Assembly: GCA_918797485.1 (NCBI GenBank)
Contig: CAKKNE010000005.1
Location: 4,960,001-5,024,000 of the forward strand
Direction of reading: 5' to 3'
DNA length: 64,000 bases
DNA from: Pelagomonas calceolata
Taxonomy: Eukaryota > Sar > Pelagophyceae > Pelagomonadales > Pelagomonadaceae
The position numbers were made by a program, and so were the translations under genes. The first letter of the stretch is position 1; each line of letters opens with the position of its first letter. Positions 1-9,540 of the stretch are shown here, in pieces. A model generated the notes under the pieces. That model made no database searches and was not told the origin of the DNA. It saw only the letters and a program-made list of their open reading frames with translations.

Positions 1-2
1 AT

Positions 3-182
3 GTCATTAGGAATGAAATGTTCAAGACGGACCAGTCCCTGGTCACGGTCGTGAAGCGGTTGCAGGGCGACTACGGCATGAAATGGGTGGCGCGCGGCGC
101 GGACAAGAATCTCGTGGGGGTGGCCGTGCCGGTCGCGTGCACGATCTTCTTCACGGACCAGCTGCGACGGGTGGGGCTGTGA
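3..182 (+). CDS. C-terminal end of a mitochondrial-carrier-like protein (5' partial)
   Basis: An open frame enters from the left edge and stops with TGA at 180-182, giving the last 59 residues of a protein. The visible part ends in a pattern resembling the last repeat of mitochondrial carrier family proteins: a basic loop (YGMKWVARGADKNL) followed by a hydrophobic helix (VGVAVPVACTIFFTDQL) and a short basic tail. Carriers of this family exchange metabolites across the inner mitochondrial membrane. The substrate cannot be inferred, and no complete PX[DE]XX[KR] signature lies inside the window. It could be another multi-helix membrane protein. The CDS is sense-strand coding with no competing long frame. 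Confidence 0.5.
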   Translation, partial: VIRNEMFKTDQSLVTVVKRLQGDYGMKWVARGADKNLVGVAVPVACTIFFTDQLRRVGL

Positions 183-427
183 CCTTTTGGCGCTTCCGTG
201 CGGCTCTTGGTGGACGTTTGCTTTGCCTAGAGCCAGGCCGCCTAGCCGCGGAGCTCCCTGCGTGACCGCACGCCCTCATACGCCGTCGCCCCGAGTGTTA
301 GCTCGGAGGCGACGACGGCGAGGGGGAGCAGGCCGGACGCCGGAATCCCAAGGCCGCGCCGGTGGCGCATCGGGGGCCGCCGCGGGATAGCGATGTTTAA
401 CTGTTGTATTCTTAACACACACATACC

Positions 428-1837
428 CTACTTCGCCGCGTGGCGCGCAGGGAAGACGGCGTCGAAGTCGTCCTCGTCGGAGGACTGCTGCGACGCGGGC
501 TCCTGGCGCTTTGGGGGCGCCACGACCAGCTCGTCGTCGTCGTCGCTGAGCTCCACGACCTCGCCCTGCGCCCTCTTCTGCGGCGCGGGCGGCCCGCGCT
601 TCTGCGACGCGGGCGCCTTCTTCGCCGTCGCCGCGAGGCACGCCAGCGCGAGCTCGCCGTCGACGCCCGCCTCCCTCACAATGGCCTCCTGCAACCTAGC
701 TGGAGGGTGCGGCAGCCAGCCGTACTCGCGCGCGTTGTTGAAGACGCCGGCCGTCTTGCCCTTGCAGTTCCGCAGGAAGCGCTTCTCAAACGCGACCGCA
801 TCGCCGGCGATGACTTTCTCGCGGACCGCAACGATCCAGTCGGGCCACTTCGACAGGCGCCGCGACCACCACGCCGTCGCCCGCTTGATGTCGTCGGACG
901 CGCTCACGTACTGCGACGAGTACAGGTCCGCGCGGCAGGCGACGGCGGCACACTCGGGCACGTCCCCCAGCGCGCAGAAGATCAATGGAACATAAATCTT
1001 CGACCACGACCGCACCTCGGCACCTAAAGCCCCGCGCAGGACCCAGGCGTCATCACCTAAGGCCGGCACGGGCACTCTGATGGGCTTCACGGTTGCGGCA
1101 CCCGGGCAATTTAGCATCTCTGCGACCGACCGCGTCTGGGGGCGCGTGCGCGGCGGCACGGTCAGCGGCTTCCTCTTCGACGTGTCCCACGAGTCCACGG
1201 CGGACCGCTGGCGCTCGGCGTCAGACCTCAGACCCGCGGCGGCGTGCGAGGCCGTCGAGCGGATGGCGTCCTTGGCCGCGGCCGCGGCGCTGCCCGGCGA
1301 AGGCAAGGACGCGAGCGACTCGAAGCGCGGCTTTTGTTGAGGCGGCGGCGCGTCGTCGGCGAAGGCGCCGGGTCTTACCGGAAAGGAAACCTTTTCGATG
1401 TCGCGCAGCGCCCCGGCGGCCTGGAGCTGCTTCGCTCGCTTCGAGGCGGCGACGGGCTTGCAGTCTGTGGGTGGGGGCGGCCGCTTCTTCTTCGCGTCGA
1501 CGTCGGACCGCGTCGGGATGCGAAAACCCGTTTTGGGCTTCTGGCTCCAGGGCGTGCCGTCGGCGCGAGGCCACGTTGATGTGTTGGCGCGGTCCTCGCG
1601 GTCCTCGCGGTCCCATCGCGACGGCTTCGATGGCTGCGCCGCGGCCCGCAACTGGTTGCCGCAGGCGACGCATTGATCAGCGTCGCCCGCGTTCAGCAAC
1701 GTGCACTTCGGGCAGGCGACCTGGAGGCCGTCGTCGACGTCGTCGGCGTCGTCGTCGTCGGAGCTGTTGGCGAGGTCGATCGGGCCGGCCTTTTCTTTTT
1801 CTTCGTCGCTGGCGAGGTCGATGACTTTGTGGGACAT
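428..1837 (-). CDS. RanBP2-type zinc finger protein with SUMO-interaction-like motifs
   Basis: 469 residues if translation starts at the ATG at 1837; the frame is open up to 1936, but the residues before this Met are low complexity. The N-terminus carries VIDLASDEE, a typical hydrophobic-acidic SUMO-interaction motif, followed by an acidic stretch. A four-cysteine RanBP2-type finger (CPKC...CVAC) lies near residues 42-60. The middle is disordered and rich in K, R and P. The C-terminal half has an alpha-helical domain rich in Trp (SKIYVPLIFCALGDVPECAAV, AWWSRRLSKWPDW) that I do not recognise, and a second acidic SUMO-like motif (VVELSDDDDE) near the end. A nuclear role in ubiquitin, SUMO or RNA binding is inference from the finger and motifs only. 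Confidence 0.7.
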   Translation of the reverse strand: MSHKVIDLASDEEKEKAGPIDLANSSDDDDADDVDDGLQVACPKCTLLNAGDADQCVACGNQLRAAAQPSKPSRWDREDREDRANTSTWPRADGTPWSQKPKTGFRIPTRSDVDAKKKRPPPPTDCKPVAASKRAKQLQAAGALRDIEKVSFPVRPGAFADDAPPPQQKPRFESLASLPSPGSAAAAAKDAIRSTASHAAAGLRSDAERQRSAVDSWDTSKRKPLTVPPRTRPQTRSVAEMLNCPGAATVKPIRVPVPALGDDAWVLRGALGAEVRSWSKIYVPLIFCALGDVPECAAVACRADLYSSQYVSASDDIKRATAWWSRRLSKWPDWIVAVREKVIAGDAVAFEKRFLRNCKGKTAGVFNNAREYGWLPHPPARLQEAIVREAGVDGELALACLAATAKKAPASQKRGPPAPQKRAQGEVVELSDDDDELVVAPPKRQEPASQQSSDEDDFDAVFPARHAAK

Positions 1838-2493
1838 CGTGGGCCAGCCGTGGCGCGCGTACGGCGCGCGGCGGCCGGCTGGGCAATGAGGCTGCGGGGG
1901 GCCCAACTGAGCCTCTGGAGACGCGGCGCGTCCCACCGCTGGACGGATTGTTGTCAGGCGTCTACTGTGGCCTCAGCGAGGGTCTGCAGACCAGAGAGAC
2001 GACCGGTTCGCGCGTCTCAAAGACCGCGCGGCACAGACCATTTTTGTGTGCGGGTTCTAGGCGTAGAGGTTCAGGAGTCTTGCCGTGTTGCCCGTGGCCT
2101 CAGATGCACACGTAGATGGCTCAAATTTAAAACAAACAAAATACTAGTAGCTTTCAAAATCAGATGACAAGTGCCCCCAACGCCTACAAAAACAGGTGCT
2201 GTACACCACCTGTGCGTCATCTCCAGACGCAGCAGCTTACCAACGGCTTGAGATTACCGGTCTCGCCGTCCGTGGAAACTCACGGCGTCAGAGGAGTGTC
2301 GTAGCACGACAAACGGCACTTTGACGAACAACACGGCAACCGGCTGCCGTACGGCCGCACGGGCTTATTGTATAACGCACGGGCCCTAAGCGCCGTGCCG
2401 CAACACGCCGGTCGCCGCGCAGCGTCCAGACCGCGCTCAAACGCCCCGAAAGAAAGAATAGTGCGTCGAGGGACAGCGCCGACGCGACAAAAG
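1838..2493. other. Divergent intergenic region between the zinc finger gene and the Mpv17 gene
   Basis: About 650 bp separating two 5' ends. It is more AT-rich around 2120-2170 than the flanks. I see no copy of the recurrent CTAGTGTCTTAC promoter motif, no RNA gene and no repeat. Confidence 0.5.
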
Positions 2494-3057
2494 ATGTCCC
2501 TCGTCCACTTCACCACCTCTCTGGCCAGACGCTACGCCGCCGCCTACGAGGCCAAGCCCATCCAGACCGCCGTCACGTCGGGCGTCGTCATCAAGACGGG
2601 CGCCGACGTCTTCGGGCAGCTCTTCCTCGAGAAGAGGCCACTCGACACGCGACGGACGCTCGCCATGGCCGTGTTCTCGGCGTCGATCGGCGGCTACGGG
2701 AACTACGTCTTCATCCGCGAGGCGTCGAAGCTCGCGTCGGCGGCGGGCGGCGCGCGCGGCGCGCTCGCCGCGGCGGGCGCCGACGTGCTGGCCTACGGCC
2801 CGCTCGTCTACCTGCCGGCGTACACGCTCGCGATGGGCGCGGCGGCGAACAAGTCGCTCTCCGACGCGGCGATGACGCTGCGGCGCCAGTGGCGCGAGGC
2901 GACGGCCTGCTCCGTGGCCATCCTGGGCCCGGCGCAGGCCGTCAACTTCTCGGTCGTGCCCTACGGCCTGCGCCTGCCCTTCATGCTCGGCGCCGCGTTC
3001 GTCTACAACGCAGCGCTGTCGTCGATCAACCTCCGCGCGCTCTCGGCGTCGAGCTGA
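2494..3057 (+). CDS. Mpv17/PMP22 family integral membrane protein
   Basis: 187 residues from the ATG at 2494; the frame is open further upstream but the preceding sequence looks untranslated. The family has four membrane segments and sits in peroxisomal or mitochondrial inner membranes, where members form small channels or affect mitochondrial DNA and ROS balance. The diagnostic C-terminal part is visible: a W-R-E-A helix, then NFSVVPYGLRLPFM, matching the family pattern NF..VP...R, and a last helix with NAALSS. The N-terminus (YEAKPIQTAVTSGVVIKTGADVFGQ) matches the family pattern Y...L...P..T....G.....GD...Q. Length is normal for the family. Which member this is, and the compartment, cannot be decided. 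Confidence 0.85.
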   Translation: MSLVHFTTSLARRYAAAYEAKPIQTAVTSGVVIKTGADVFGQLFLEKRPLDTRRTLAMAVFSASIGGYGNYVFIREASKLASAAGGARGALAAAGADVLAYGPLVYLPAYTLAMGAAANKSLSDAAMTLRRQWREATACSVAILGPAQAVNFSVVPYGLRLPFMLGAAFVYNAALSSINLRALSASS

Positions 3058-3245
3058 CGGCCCCGACGCCCCCCTCCTCCCCAATTCGCCACAAACCCAT
3101 CACATGGATGTCCATACCTCTGTTTTTCTGAACATAAATTGAAGTCTAATGAATCAACAGCACACTTACGCCGACGCCCATCCGACGCCGTCACCGCGAC
3201 GGCGTTGGAGTGGTATAGAGTCACAGGCATGTGGCCACGCGTCAT

Positions 3246-4418
3246 CTAGAACGGCATGCAGCGCCGCCCCAGCTCGATCAGCACCTGCGGGCAGAGGCGC
3301 CCGAGCCCCGGCGTGTCGTCGGCGAAGGGTGCGACGGGCCCGTCGCACCATTTTGATACGGCCTCCAACAAATCCCGGTGCAGGCGCTGGTCGCCCGCGA
3401 AGGGCCGCTCGAGGATCGGGTCCGTGTGCGTCCAGCCCTCGTAGAGCTTTGTATGTACGTCGACGCCCAGATCTTCCAGCGCCGCCGCGAAGTCGAGCGT
3501 CGACTGGGCCGTCGCGCTCTTGTCCGCCGTGCCGTGCAACAACAGCATCGGGGGCAGCTCGACTTCCTCCGCGCGCGCCGCGAGATACGAAGGCGACGCG
3601 AGGAGCATGCCCGCCTCGTCCCCGAAGATGAAATCGAGCATGGCCTGCCCGAAGCCGCGCGCGCGCCAGTGCGCCGCCGTCGCCGGCACGTGGTACGGTC
3701 CAGAAATACCGACAAAGCCTCTCAGATCCGTCGGCCGCCAGTGGACCGGGCCCCTTAATAGTACAAGAGCACAAAGGTGCGCGCCCGCGCTCTGCCCGAC
3801 CAACACGACATTGTCTCTATCGCCGCCGTACTCTTCACATTTCTCGAGGCACCACCCGATCGACAGGTCCACATCCGAAGCCATGCCATGCACATCACAT
3901 TGCGGGCAGTTCCTATAATCGGGCGCGAAGACGAGCACGCCGTGCGCCGCCAACGCTCGTCCGGTCAGCGACGCCCAGGCCTTGTAGCCGATGACCCACG
4001 CGCCACCGCTCACGAAGATGACGGTCGGGGCTTTTTCGCCTCGAATAGCTATCGGCCGGTAGACGTCCGCCGTGTGCCTCACCTTGGGACCGTACCGCAG
4101 CGATCGATCGACCGCTCCACTAAAGTAGTACCGGATACTTCTTGCTAGGGCCGGCGCGCAGAACAGCGCGTACAGGATCAGTCGGATGAAGTTCACGACC
4201 CACAAAGGGGACCCTCGCACCGTCATCCAGGTGAGTCTTACAGCCATCTTCACCACGAGGATCGTCTGCTCCCATCTCGACGGCGTCTTGAAGGACTGCG
4301 TTAAACTGGAAGTGAGCCAGAGGCGTCTAGCTTGCCGCGTGGGCGTCGGCGGCAGGGGGCTCTTGGTCCTATCGGTCGGCGGCGGCGTGCGGGAGCGCGG
4401 GCGTTGTTGTGTTGGCAT
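3246..4418 (-). CDS. Isoprenylcysteine methylesterase-like alpha/beta hydrolase
   Basis: 390 residues from the ATG at 4418 (the frame is open to 4556, but those residues look untranslated). Two hydrophobic segments near residues 60-95 precede an alpha/beta hydrolase domain. The oxyanion motif GGAWVIGYKAW and the nucleophile elbow GQSAGAH match plant prenylcysteine methylesterase (ICME), which removes the methyl ester from isoprenylated proteins at the ER/Golgi. The acid (HGTADKSA) and the histidine (EGWTHTDP) of the triad are visible, so the enzyme looks intact. A shared upstream region with the gene at 4719 holds one copy of the recurrent promoter motif. A related carboxylesterase activity cannot be excluded. 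Confidence 0.82.
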   Translation of the reverse strand: MPTQQRPRSRTPPPTDRTKSPLPPTPTRQARRLWLTSSLTQSFKTPSRWEQTILVVKMAVRLTWMTVRGSPLWVVNFIRLILYALFCAPALARSIRYYFSGAVDRSLRYGPKVRHTADVYRPIAIRGEKAPTVIFVSGGAWVIGYKAWASLTGRALAAHGVLVFAPDYRNCPQCDVHGMASDVDLSIGWCLEKCEEYGGDRDNVVLVGQSAGAHLCALVLLRGPVHWRPTDLRGFVGISGPYHVPATAAHWRARGFGQAMLDFIFGDEAGMLLASPSYLAARAEEVELPPMLLLHGTADKSATAQSTLDFAAALEDLGVDVHTKLYEGWTHTDPILERPFAGDQRLHRDLLEAVSKWCDGPVAPFADDTPGLGRLCPQVLIELGRRCMPF

Positions 4419-4587
4419 TTTTTCTTGCTTGCTGCCTTTTTTGGGTTTTGCACTGGTTTGGTGCACGGCTCGGCGCGAGCAGCAAAAACGGCGCAGTGCT
4501 TGCTGCCGTCGAGCGTTGAAACGCGCAGCGCGTGCCCAGCGTGATTTATGCGGCAAAAACTAGCCGAGCCAAAGCTGGCTGCGCTCG

Positions 4588-4608
4588 CTAGTGTCTTACT
4601 GCCGCTAG
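4588..4608 (+). promoter_or_regulatory. Recurrent promoter motif, copy 1
   Basis: CTAGTGTCTTAC, TG, CCGCTAG. It lies between the divergent ATGs at 4418 (minus) and 4719 (plus), about 170 and 110 bp from each. Confidence 0.7.
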
Positions 4609-4718
4609 GACCGATCCCGGGGCCTTTGTCTCGTGTGTGCGCCTGCTCTGCGCTTTGATGGTCCCAGATTGTATTCACGGGAGTTATTGATCCTGTTCTC
4701 TCGTTTGCCGACCGCTGG

Positions 4719-5660
4719 TTGCCCACGCGCTGCACCCCAGGCTGCACCACTACCACGCCGCTCCAAGGGAACCGCATGCGCAGCCGCGAAAAGATGTACC
4801 AAGCTTTCGCGCGGAACGACCCTGAGCTGCGCGCGCGGCGCAAGCTCGAGCGGGCGGCCGCGCGGCGCCGCAACGACCAGAACTGGGGCGCCATCTGGGC
4901 CGCGCCCGCAGCGGCGCCCGAGCCTGTCGCAGTGGTGCCGCCGCCCGCATCGCCTGACGACGCCGCGGCGCCGGCACCCGCGCCCGAAACCGCGGCTAGT
5001 GACGCCGAGCCAGCGGCGGCACTGGTTGCGCTTTTGCGAGCACGTGACGAGCCGGCGGCGGCGGCGGCGCTCTCGCACGAGGAAGCCGCGGCGCCACCGT
5101 CATTACACGACGACGCCGAGCCCGCGGCGGCGGAGCCGTCGCACTCGCCGCGTGACGACGCCGCCGCAAAAGCAAGAGCCTTCGCCCAGAAGCGCCAGCA
5201 GCACTACAACATGGCCGGGCTCCTAGGAAGGAAGTGGGATGAGGAAGACGAGATGGAGGACGACGACGCAGCGCCACCGCCACCACACGACGACGCCGCG
5301 GCGCCGTCGCCGCCGCCACCCTCGGAAGACGCCGCGCCACCACCGCCGCCGCACGAGTCGGACGACGAGTCCCCGCCGCTCCGCCTCCCGGCGACGGGCC
5401 AGACGGGCACGCAGTGGTCGCAGTGGACGACGGGCCCGGCGTCGCAGCGCGCGGCGTCGCAGTGGGCGTCGCCGCCGCCGCCGGAGTGGGACGACGCGCT
5501 CCGGCGGCGCCTGCGCGCCGCGGCGCCGGTCGACGCCGCGAACGCGGCCTGCGTGGCCTACGCCGCCGACGAGCGCGCGCGCGCCGCGCTGCCGACGATG
5601 AACGTGTCGCGCGGGGACGTGGACGTGCTGTTCGCGCCCGAGGAGGGGGCTTGGGACTAG
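4719..5660 (+). CDS. Ala/Pro-rich protein resembling protein phosphatase inhibitor 2
   Basis: 313 residues from 4719; Met at 4776 is an alternative start. Most of the protein is disordered, with A, P, D, E and H-rich imperfect repeats (for example DDAAAPPPPHDD-type units). Two short islands look conserved: NDQNWGAIW near residue 52, similar to the KSQKWDEMNI-type PP1-docking site of inhibitor 2, and FAQKRQQHYNM near residue 154 followed by an acidic run, similar to the KRKLHYNE motif through which inhibitor 2 covers the PP1 active site. Order and spacing agree with that family. Inhibitor 2 regulates protein phosphatase 1 in nucleus and cytosol. The rest of the protein is not alignable by eye, so this is a motif-based proposal. 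Confidence 0.5.
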   Translation: MPTRCTPGCTTTTPLQGNRMRSREKMYQAFARNDPELRARRKLERAAARRRNDQNWGAIWAAPAAAPEPVAVVPPPASPDDAAAPAPAPETAASDAEPAAALVALLRARDEPAAAAALSHEEAAAPPSLHDDAEPAAAEPSHSPRDDAAAKARAFAQKRQQHYNMAGLLGRKWDEEDEMEDDDAAPPPPHDDAAAPSPPPPSEDAAPPPPPHESDDESPPLRLPATGQTGTQWSQWTTGPASQRAASQWASPPPPEWDDALRRRLRAAAPVDAANAACVAYAADERARAALPTMNVSRGDVDVLFAPEEGAWD

Positions 5661-5701
5661 GTATGTGAATGTATCTTATGACAGGGGCGCGCGTGGCACG
5701 T

Positions 5702-7346
5702 TCAGTCCATGCCTGGTATTTTGATATGCATGAGAACTGCAAAGCGCCCCTCGGCGGCCTCGCCGAAGTTGACGAAGATGATGCCGTCTTCTAGGGCAGT
5801 TCGCTCGTGGAAGACGTTCGTGTCAATCTTGAGTTCAATCGCCCCCTCGCCGGAGAGGAGGGCGGCGCCCGGCCGCGTGCCTTTGACCGAGGGAATGCCG
5901 ACATAGTAATGAGTTGGATACGGATTCCGTCTGTGCTGAGGAGAATCGTGTTGATGCGTCTGCGGATTGAGTCGTAACTCTGTGGGCATCGCAATGTCGA
6001 CTCGCGTGGCCCTGAGGAGCGTGAAGAGACTTTGCGTCGAAGTCCTTGAGGGGTTTCAAAACGCCATTATCTGTCTGAGGGACGGCGTCCTGGTCCAGAC
6101 TCACAAGTGGCACATTATTTTCCGCCATCACTCTCAACAGCTCGGCGTAGGTCGTGAGAGGCGGCCGCGAGGAGTCGTGGCACTCCGCCCGAAAGTCAGC
6201 GTCACCTAGCTTTCCTATTTTTTGTTCAAACTGGTTGTGCGGTTTCGGGACTTTGTTCGTCCACGCCGTGGGCAGGCGGTGGTCGGAGGCGACGGATCCC
6301 AGGACGAGGCGCAGATCGGCGGCCATCGCCTCGTAGTCATCGGGCGTCAGCGGTTGAGGCGTCTCATTAGTACCCAAAAAGTTGTTGCTAACGACGTGAT
6401 GTTGTACGAGGGAGACATTGGTCACAACAACGGTCAACCGCCGCCCTTTCAGATGATCGAAGAGCGCGCCGAGCGAGTATTTGGTGATCTGAGTGAGCTG
6501 CGCGCGGTCGCAGGGCCCCTTGCCGTTGGCTTCGTCGACGGTCAGCACGCGCGAGTGCGTCATGGCGAGCCCGCGCGAGAGGTCGTCCTGCTCCATCTGC
6601 GAATACCCTAACAGCGTCGTCGCGCCCTCTTTTTGCGCGTCGGACCACGTGGCCGGGCACCGGAAGATCTGGACGTTGTCCGATGCTCCGCCAGGCGGTC
6701 CAACTGGAAGAGATTTTGGTCCGCCAACCGACTGCCGAGCGTGGCGGAACTCGACGGACTCCGCACACCGCTGGAGGAGCTCGCGCGTGAGATTAGCAGC
6801 TTTCCCCGCTTTCTGCCGCGCGATCAACTCCTTCTTGACCGCCTGATCGTTGAGGCCGTCCGACGGGCGGCAGTACAGGTGCTCGAGCCAAGCGCGCGGC
6901 GTGGCTCGGTTTATCGCCGCGGGCCGCGTCACGACGGCCTTGTAGTCCAGGTTCATGGTCTTGCAAACTAAAGGAACCGCACTAGAATGTTTTATGAGCG
7001 TGTCGACCGCGGCGGCCGCACTGCGCTTGAGGACGCCGCGCGACAAGGGCACGTCGTAGTACATACCTGCCACGATGCGCACCGGTTTCGGCGGCACTGG
7101 ATCGTCGATCTCATCGGCCCGGAAGTACTGATGCGGCTGGGCGCGTAGCGCGTGCCGCTCGCCGCTCTTGTCACTGACGCACACTAAATATTCGAGGACC
7201 TTATGTCTTGTGTCGCCGCGTAAACGGCAGTACGGAAGCGGCTTACAGATGATGTTCGCGCCTTCTTCGGTGTTCACGTAAAATGCCGCGTTCGCGCCAT
7301 ATTTTGCGAGGTGCTGCGCCGCCGTTAGCCGTTCCTTGGGCGGCAT
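5702..7346 (-). CDS. Unrecognised protein with a frame change near its C-terminus
   Basis: The main frame runs from ATG 7346 to a stop at 5835 (503 residues). Its last part, from about 6030, becomes rich in S, H, T and R and looks non-coding, while another minus frame gives a coherent end (about 85 residues, ending ...RFAVLMHIKIPGMD) to the TGA at 5702-5704. The frame switch needs removal of 1 mod 3 bases. A 19-nt GT...AG segment near 6010-6030 would join the frames, but a single-base indel is equally possible. The long part includes hydrophobic beta-like stretches (RRLTVVVTNVSLVQHHVV) and no catalytic signature that I know. It shares an upstream region with the small gene at 7655. Confidence 0.55.
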
Positions 7347-7627
7347 ATTTTTTACCGCGCCGCTGTATGGATGAAACTTCTTTAGCGCCTCGGCGTTGAG
7401 CTTCTTGGCCGACGGCTAGCGAGCGCGCTGCTTCTACACGCTCCTTTACGAAGCGCGAGCGTGTGCCTGAGAGCACCAAGGCCTCTCCTTGCTGTTTAGC
7501 TACGTAACTTGTACGAGCGCTTCCGAGCGCGTGCGTGGGCTTGAGAGCTGGTGTTTAGCACGCGTTAGAGCACCGCGCGGCCGTGCTGTCGCTGAGTTTG
7601 GTTGTGCGTGTGGCCTGTTTGTTGTTT

Positions 7628-7650
7628 CTAGTGTCTTACTGGCCGCTAGC
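7628..7650 (+). promoter_or_regulatory. Recurrent promoter motif, copy 2
   Basis: CTAGTGTCTTAC, TGG, CCGCTAGC, between the divergent genes starting at 7346 (minus) and 7655 (plus). The first in-frame ATG of the plus gene is only 4 bp away, so the true start may be elsewhere or the 5' UTR is minimal. Confidence 0.65.
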
Positions 7651-7654
7651 CTTT

Positions 7655-8092
7655 ATGCTGGAAAGAGTGAAACGCGGCACGTGCGGCGTTTGGACGTCGG
7701 TTGTTGCCGAAAGACGCCGCTACAGTGAGGAGATCAAGCTCCGGTGAAACTCCGATTGGAGCGGTGCCGCATAAAAAAAAATAGAGAGGGCTACCACAAG
7801 CCCAGCATGTCCAGGTTGATTTATGCACAGGTTTCTCGTCGAGTTGTCGGACGGCGAGTACGCGCTGGAGCGCGCGCCGGATGCAGTCGGCGGCTACTGT
7901 ATCCTGAGCTACACGCCGGGCCCGCCGGGCTACGTCAGCATCGTCGTCGTCAAGCGGGCCGGCTCGGATAACCAGGCCGGCCGCGGCTGCTGCGTCCAAT
8001 CGGCGGACGAGGCGCTCCTGCCGTCGAAGCCGTCCTCGGAGACGCTCCTTGAGTTCTCGGAGGCGTCGTCTTCTCCGGCGGCGGCGGCGTGA
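7655..8092 (+). CDS. Small unknown protein, two exons
   Basis: Exons 7655-7743 and 7831-8092 give 116 residues. Without splicing the first exon stops at once (CGG TGA); splicing at CG|GTGAAA and GCACAG|G joins it smoothly to the downstream frame (...EEIKLR-FLVELSDGEYALER...). The 87-bp intron ends GGTTGATTTATGCACAG, very like the 3' end of the introners elsewhere in the window, but its 5' end is too diverged to call. The second exon alone (ATG 7823) would give 89 residues. The product has a beta-rich middle (YCILSYTPGPPGYVSIVVVKR) and an Ala/Ser tail. No family recognised. Confidence 0.5.
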
Positions 8093-8119
8093 GCTGTGGG
8101 TAAAACTAGTACTTATGAA

Positions 8120-9086
8120 TTACATCGCCGCGTCGCATCGGACGAGGCACGAAAGGTCCATACACTCCGCCGCGACGTCGGGCGCGTCTGAGAAGCCGAT
8201 GTGCTTGCGGTTCGCGCGCTGCTTCTGGAACGTCGCGGTGTTTAACTCCTTCCATCGTACCGTATTGCCCCCGACTTTCTTGAAGGTCTCGGCGCGCCAT
8301 TGTTTCGCCGAGGCGGCGCGCTTCCGTGCCGCAACGCCGGACGCCGCGGCCTCGCATTCAGATCGGAGGTACACTTGGTCGCCGCCCGTTGAGCGCCATC
8401 CGCGCGGAAATTCGTCGTCTCGTAGGGCGTAGACGTGTCGTGCCAAGTCGGCGGTAACGAGCGCATACCTTGGTAGGCGCTCGCACGACTCACAGAGCCG
8501 CACCGCGAGCGGCGGGAAGATATATGGTGAAGGCTGTGAGCACTCGACGCAGCAGCCCTCACTGACTGTCTTCGGCCGCGACGACGACGGCGACCGGACG
8601 GCGCGCGCCGGGTCTGGCGGCGGCAAGGGCGGCTCTTCGGGAGCCGCGCGCAGCTCGTCGAGCCGCGACCGCGCTCGCATTGCGCCTTCCGCTCCCAGGA
8701 CGCTCAGCATCGCGTCGTCGACCGTCGTGGCGTTTAATGATAATAATTCGTCGAGGCTGCCGCCATCGTCGACCGACAGCTCGAGCGCGCCTCCCAACCT
8801 TCGCAGCTGCTTCCGGGAGGCCACGCTCGCCAGCGCGCTGGCCACGTCCATCTCACTTTCCTTCCTCGGGTGCTTCCTCGAGTTCGTCGAGGTGCGAAGT
8901 GACGACCAACTCCGCGTTCCGATTCCAACCCACGTTGTCGTCGCCCACAACGACCTGTACGACTTGGCCCACGACGGCTTTGATGACGCCGTGGCCGCCG
9001 CCCTGGTAGTCCGGGAGTGCCACGCGCAGGCCGACGAAGGACTCGCGCCACGCCTTTTCCTCTTCGCGCGACGCGCTTTCGTCCAT
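8120..9086 (-). CDS. Unknown protein with paired CxxC motifs, probably two exons
   Basis: Two overlapping minus frames appear to form one gene. The upstream frame (Met at 9086) encodes EEEKAWRESFVGLRVALPDYQGGG..., ends at AAG TGA near 8852, and its end contains a good donor (AAA|GTGAGA at 8856). The downstream frame (to 8120) carries a cysteine cluster (CCVEC...CESC) typical of a small zinc ribbon, followed by a conserved-looking basic end (KVGGNTVRWKELNTATFQKQR). Joining them needs an intron of 1 mod 3 length; acceptors giving 58 or 100 bp fit. Alternatively two genes overlap, the second starting at Met 8851. No family recognised. Confidence 0.5.
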
Positions 9087-9299
9087 TAATACTTCCGCGC
9101 GCGCGAAGGCTTCGAGCGCTGCGACGGCGTGCACCTTTTGCCTCAGCTGGCAATGTGCAGCAGCGCAGTTCGCAGGGCGCAGCAGCGCAGTTGCAGGCGC
9201 GCAGTTCGCAGCGCTCGCAGCGGTATTACAGAGTACAGACACACGTCGGCCGCCTTTTTGCGGATAGCTAGCGTTGCTCTTTGTGCGGCCCAAGGCGTA

Positions 9300-9318
9300 G
9301 CTAGCTGTAACACACTAG
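9300..9318 (-). promoter_or_regulatory. Recurrent promoter motif, diverged copy 3
   Basis: Minus strand reads CTAGTGTGTTACAGCTAGC, a shortened variant of the motif that lacks the GCCG core. It lies between the 5' ends of the divergent genes at 9086 (minus) and 9541 (plus). Confidence 0.45.
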
Positions 9319-9540
9319 CTGGCACAGCCAAAACACAAAAAAAGGCCCGCCTCCGCCTTGCTATTGCCTAAGGCGTGCTGTTCTATTGTTTAGAACTGTC
9401 TGCCAAAAAGCTCTCCCGTCGCTGACGCGAGCACGCCTTCGAGCGTGCGCTACAGAGCCTCAGATTTGAGCACTCTGCTGGTCAGCCTCGCCGCCGGCGC
9501 GTGCGCGCTACAGATTCAAAAACAGAGCTCACAACAGAGC

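Noticed and set aside
2437-3084. 215-residue minus-strand ORF
   Set aside because: Antisense shadow of the Mpv17/PMP22 gene, dominated by R, G and E.
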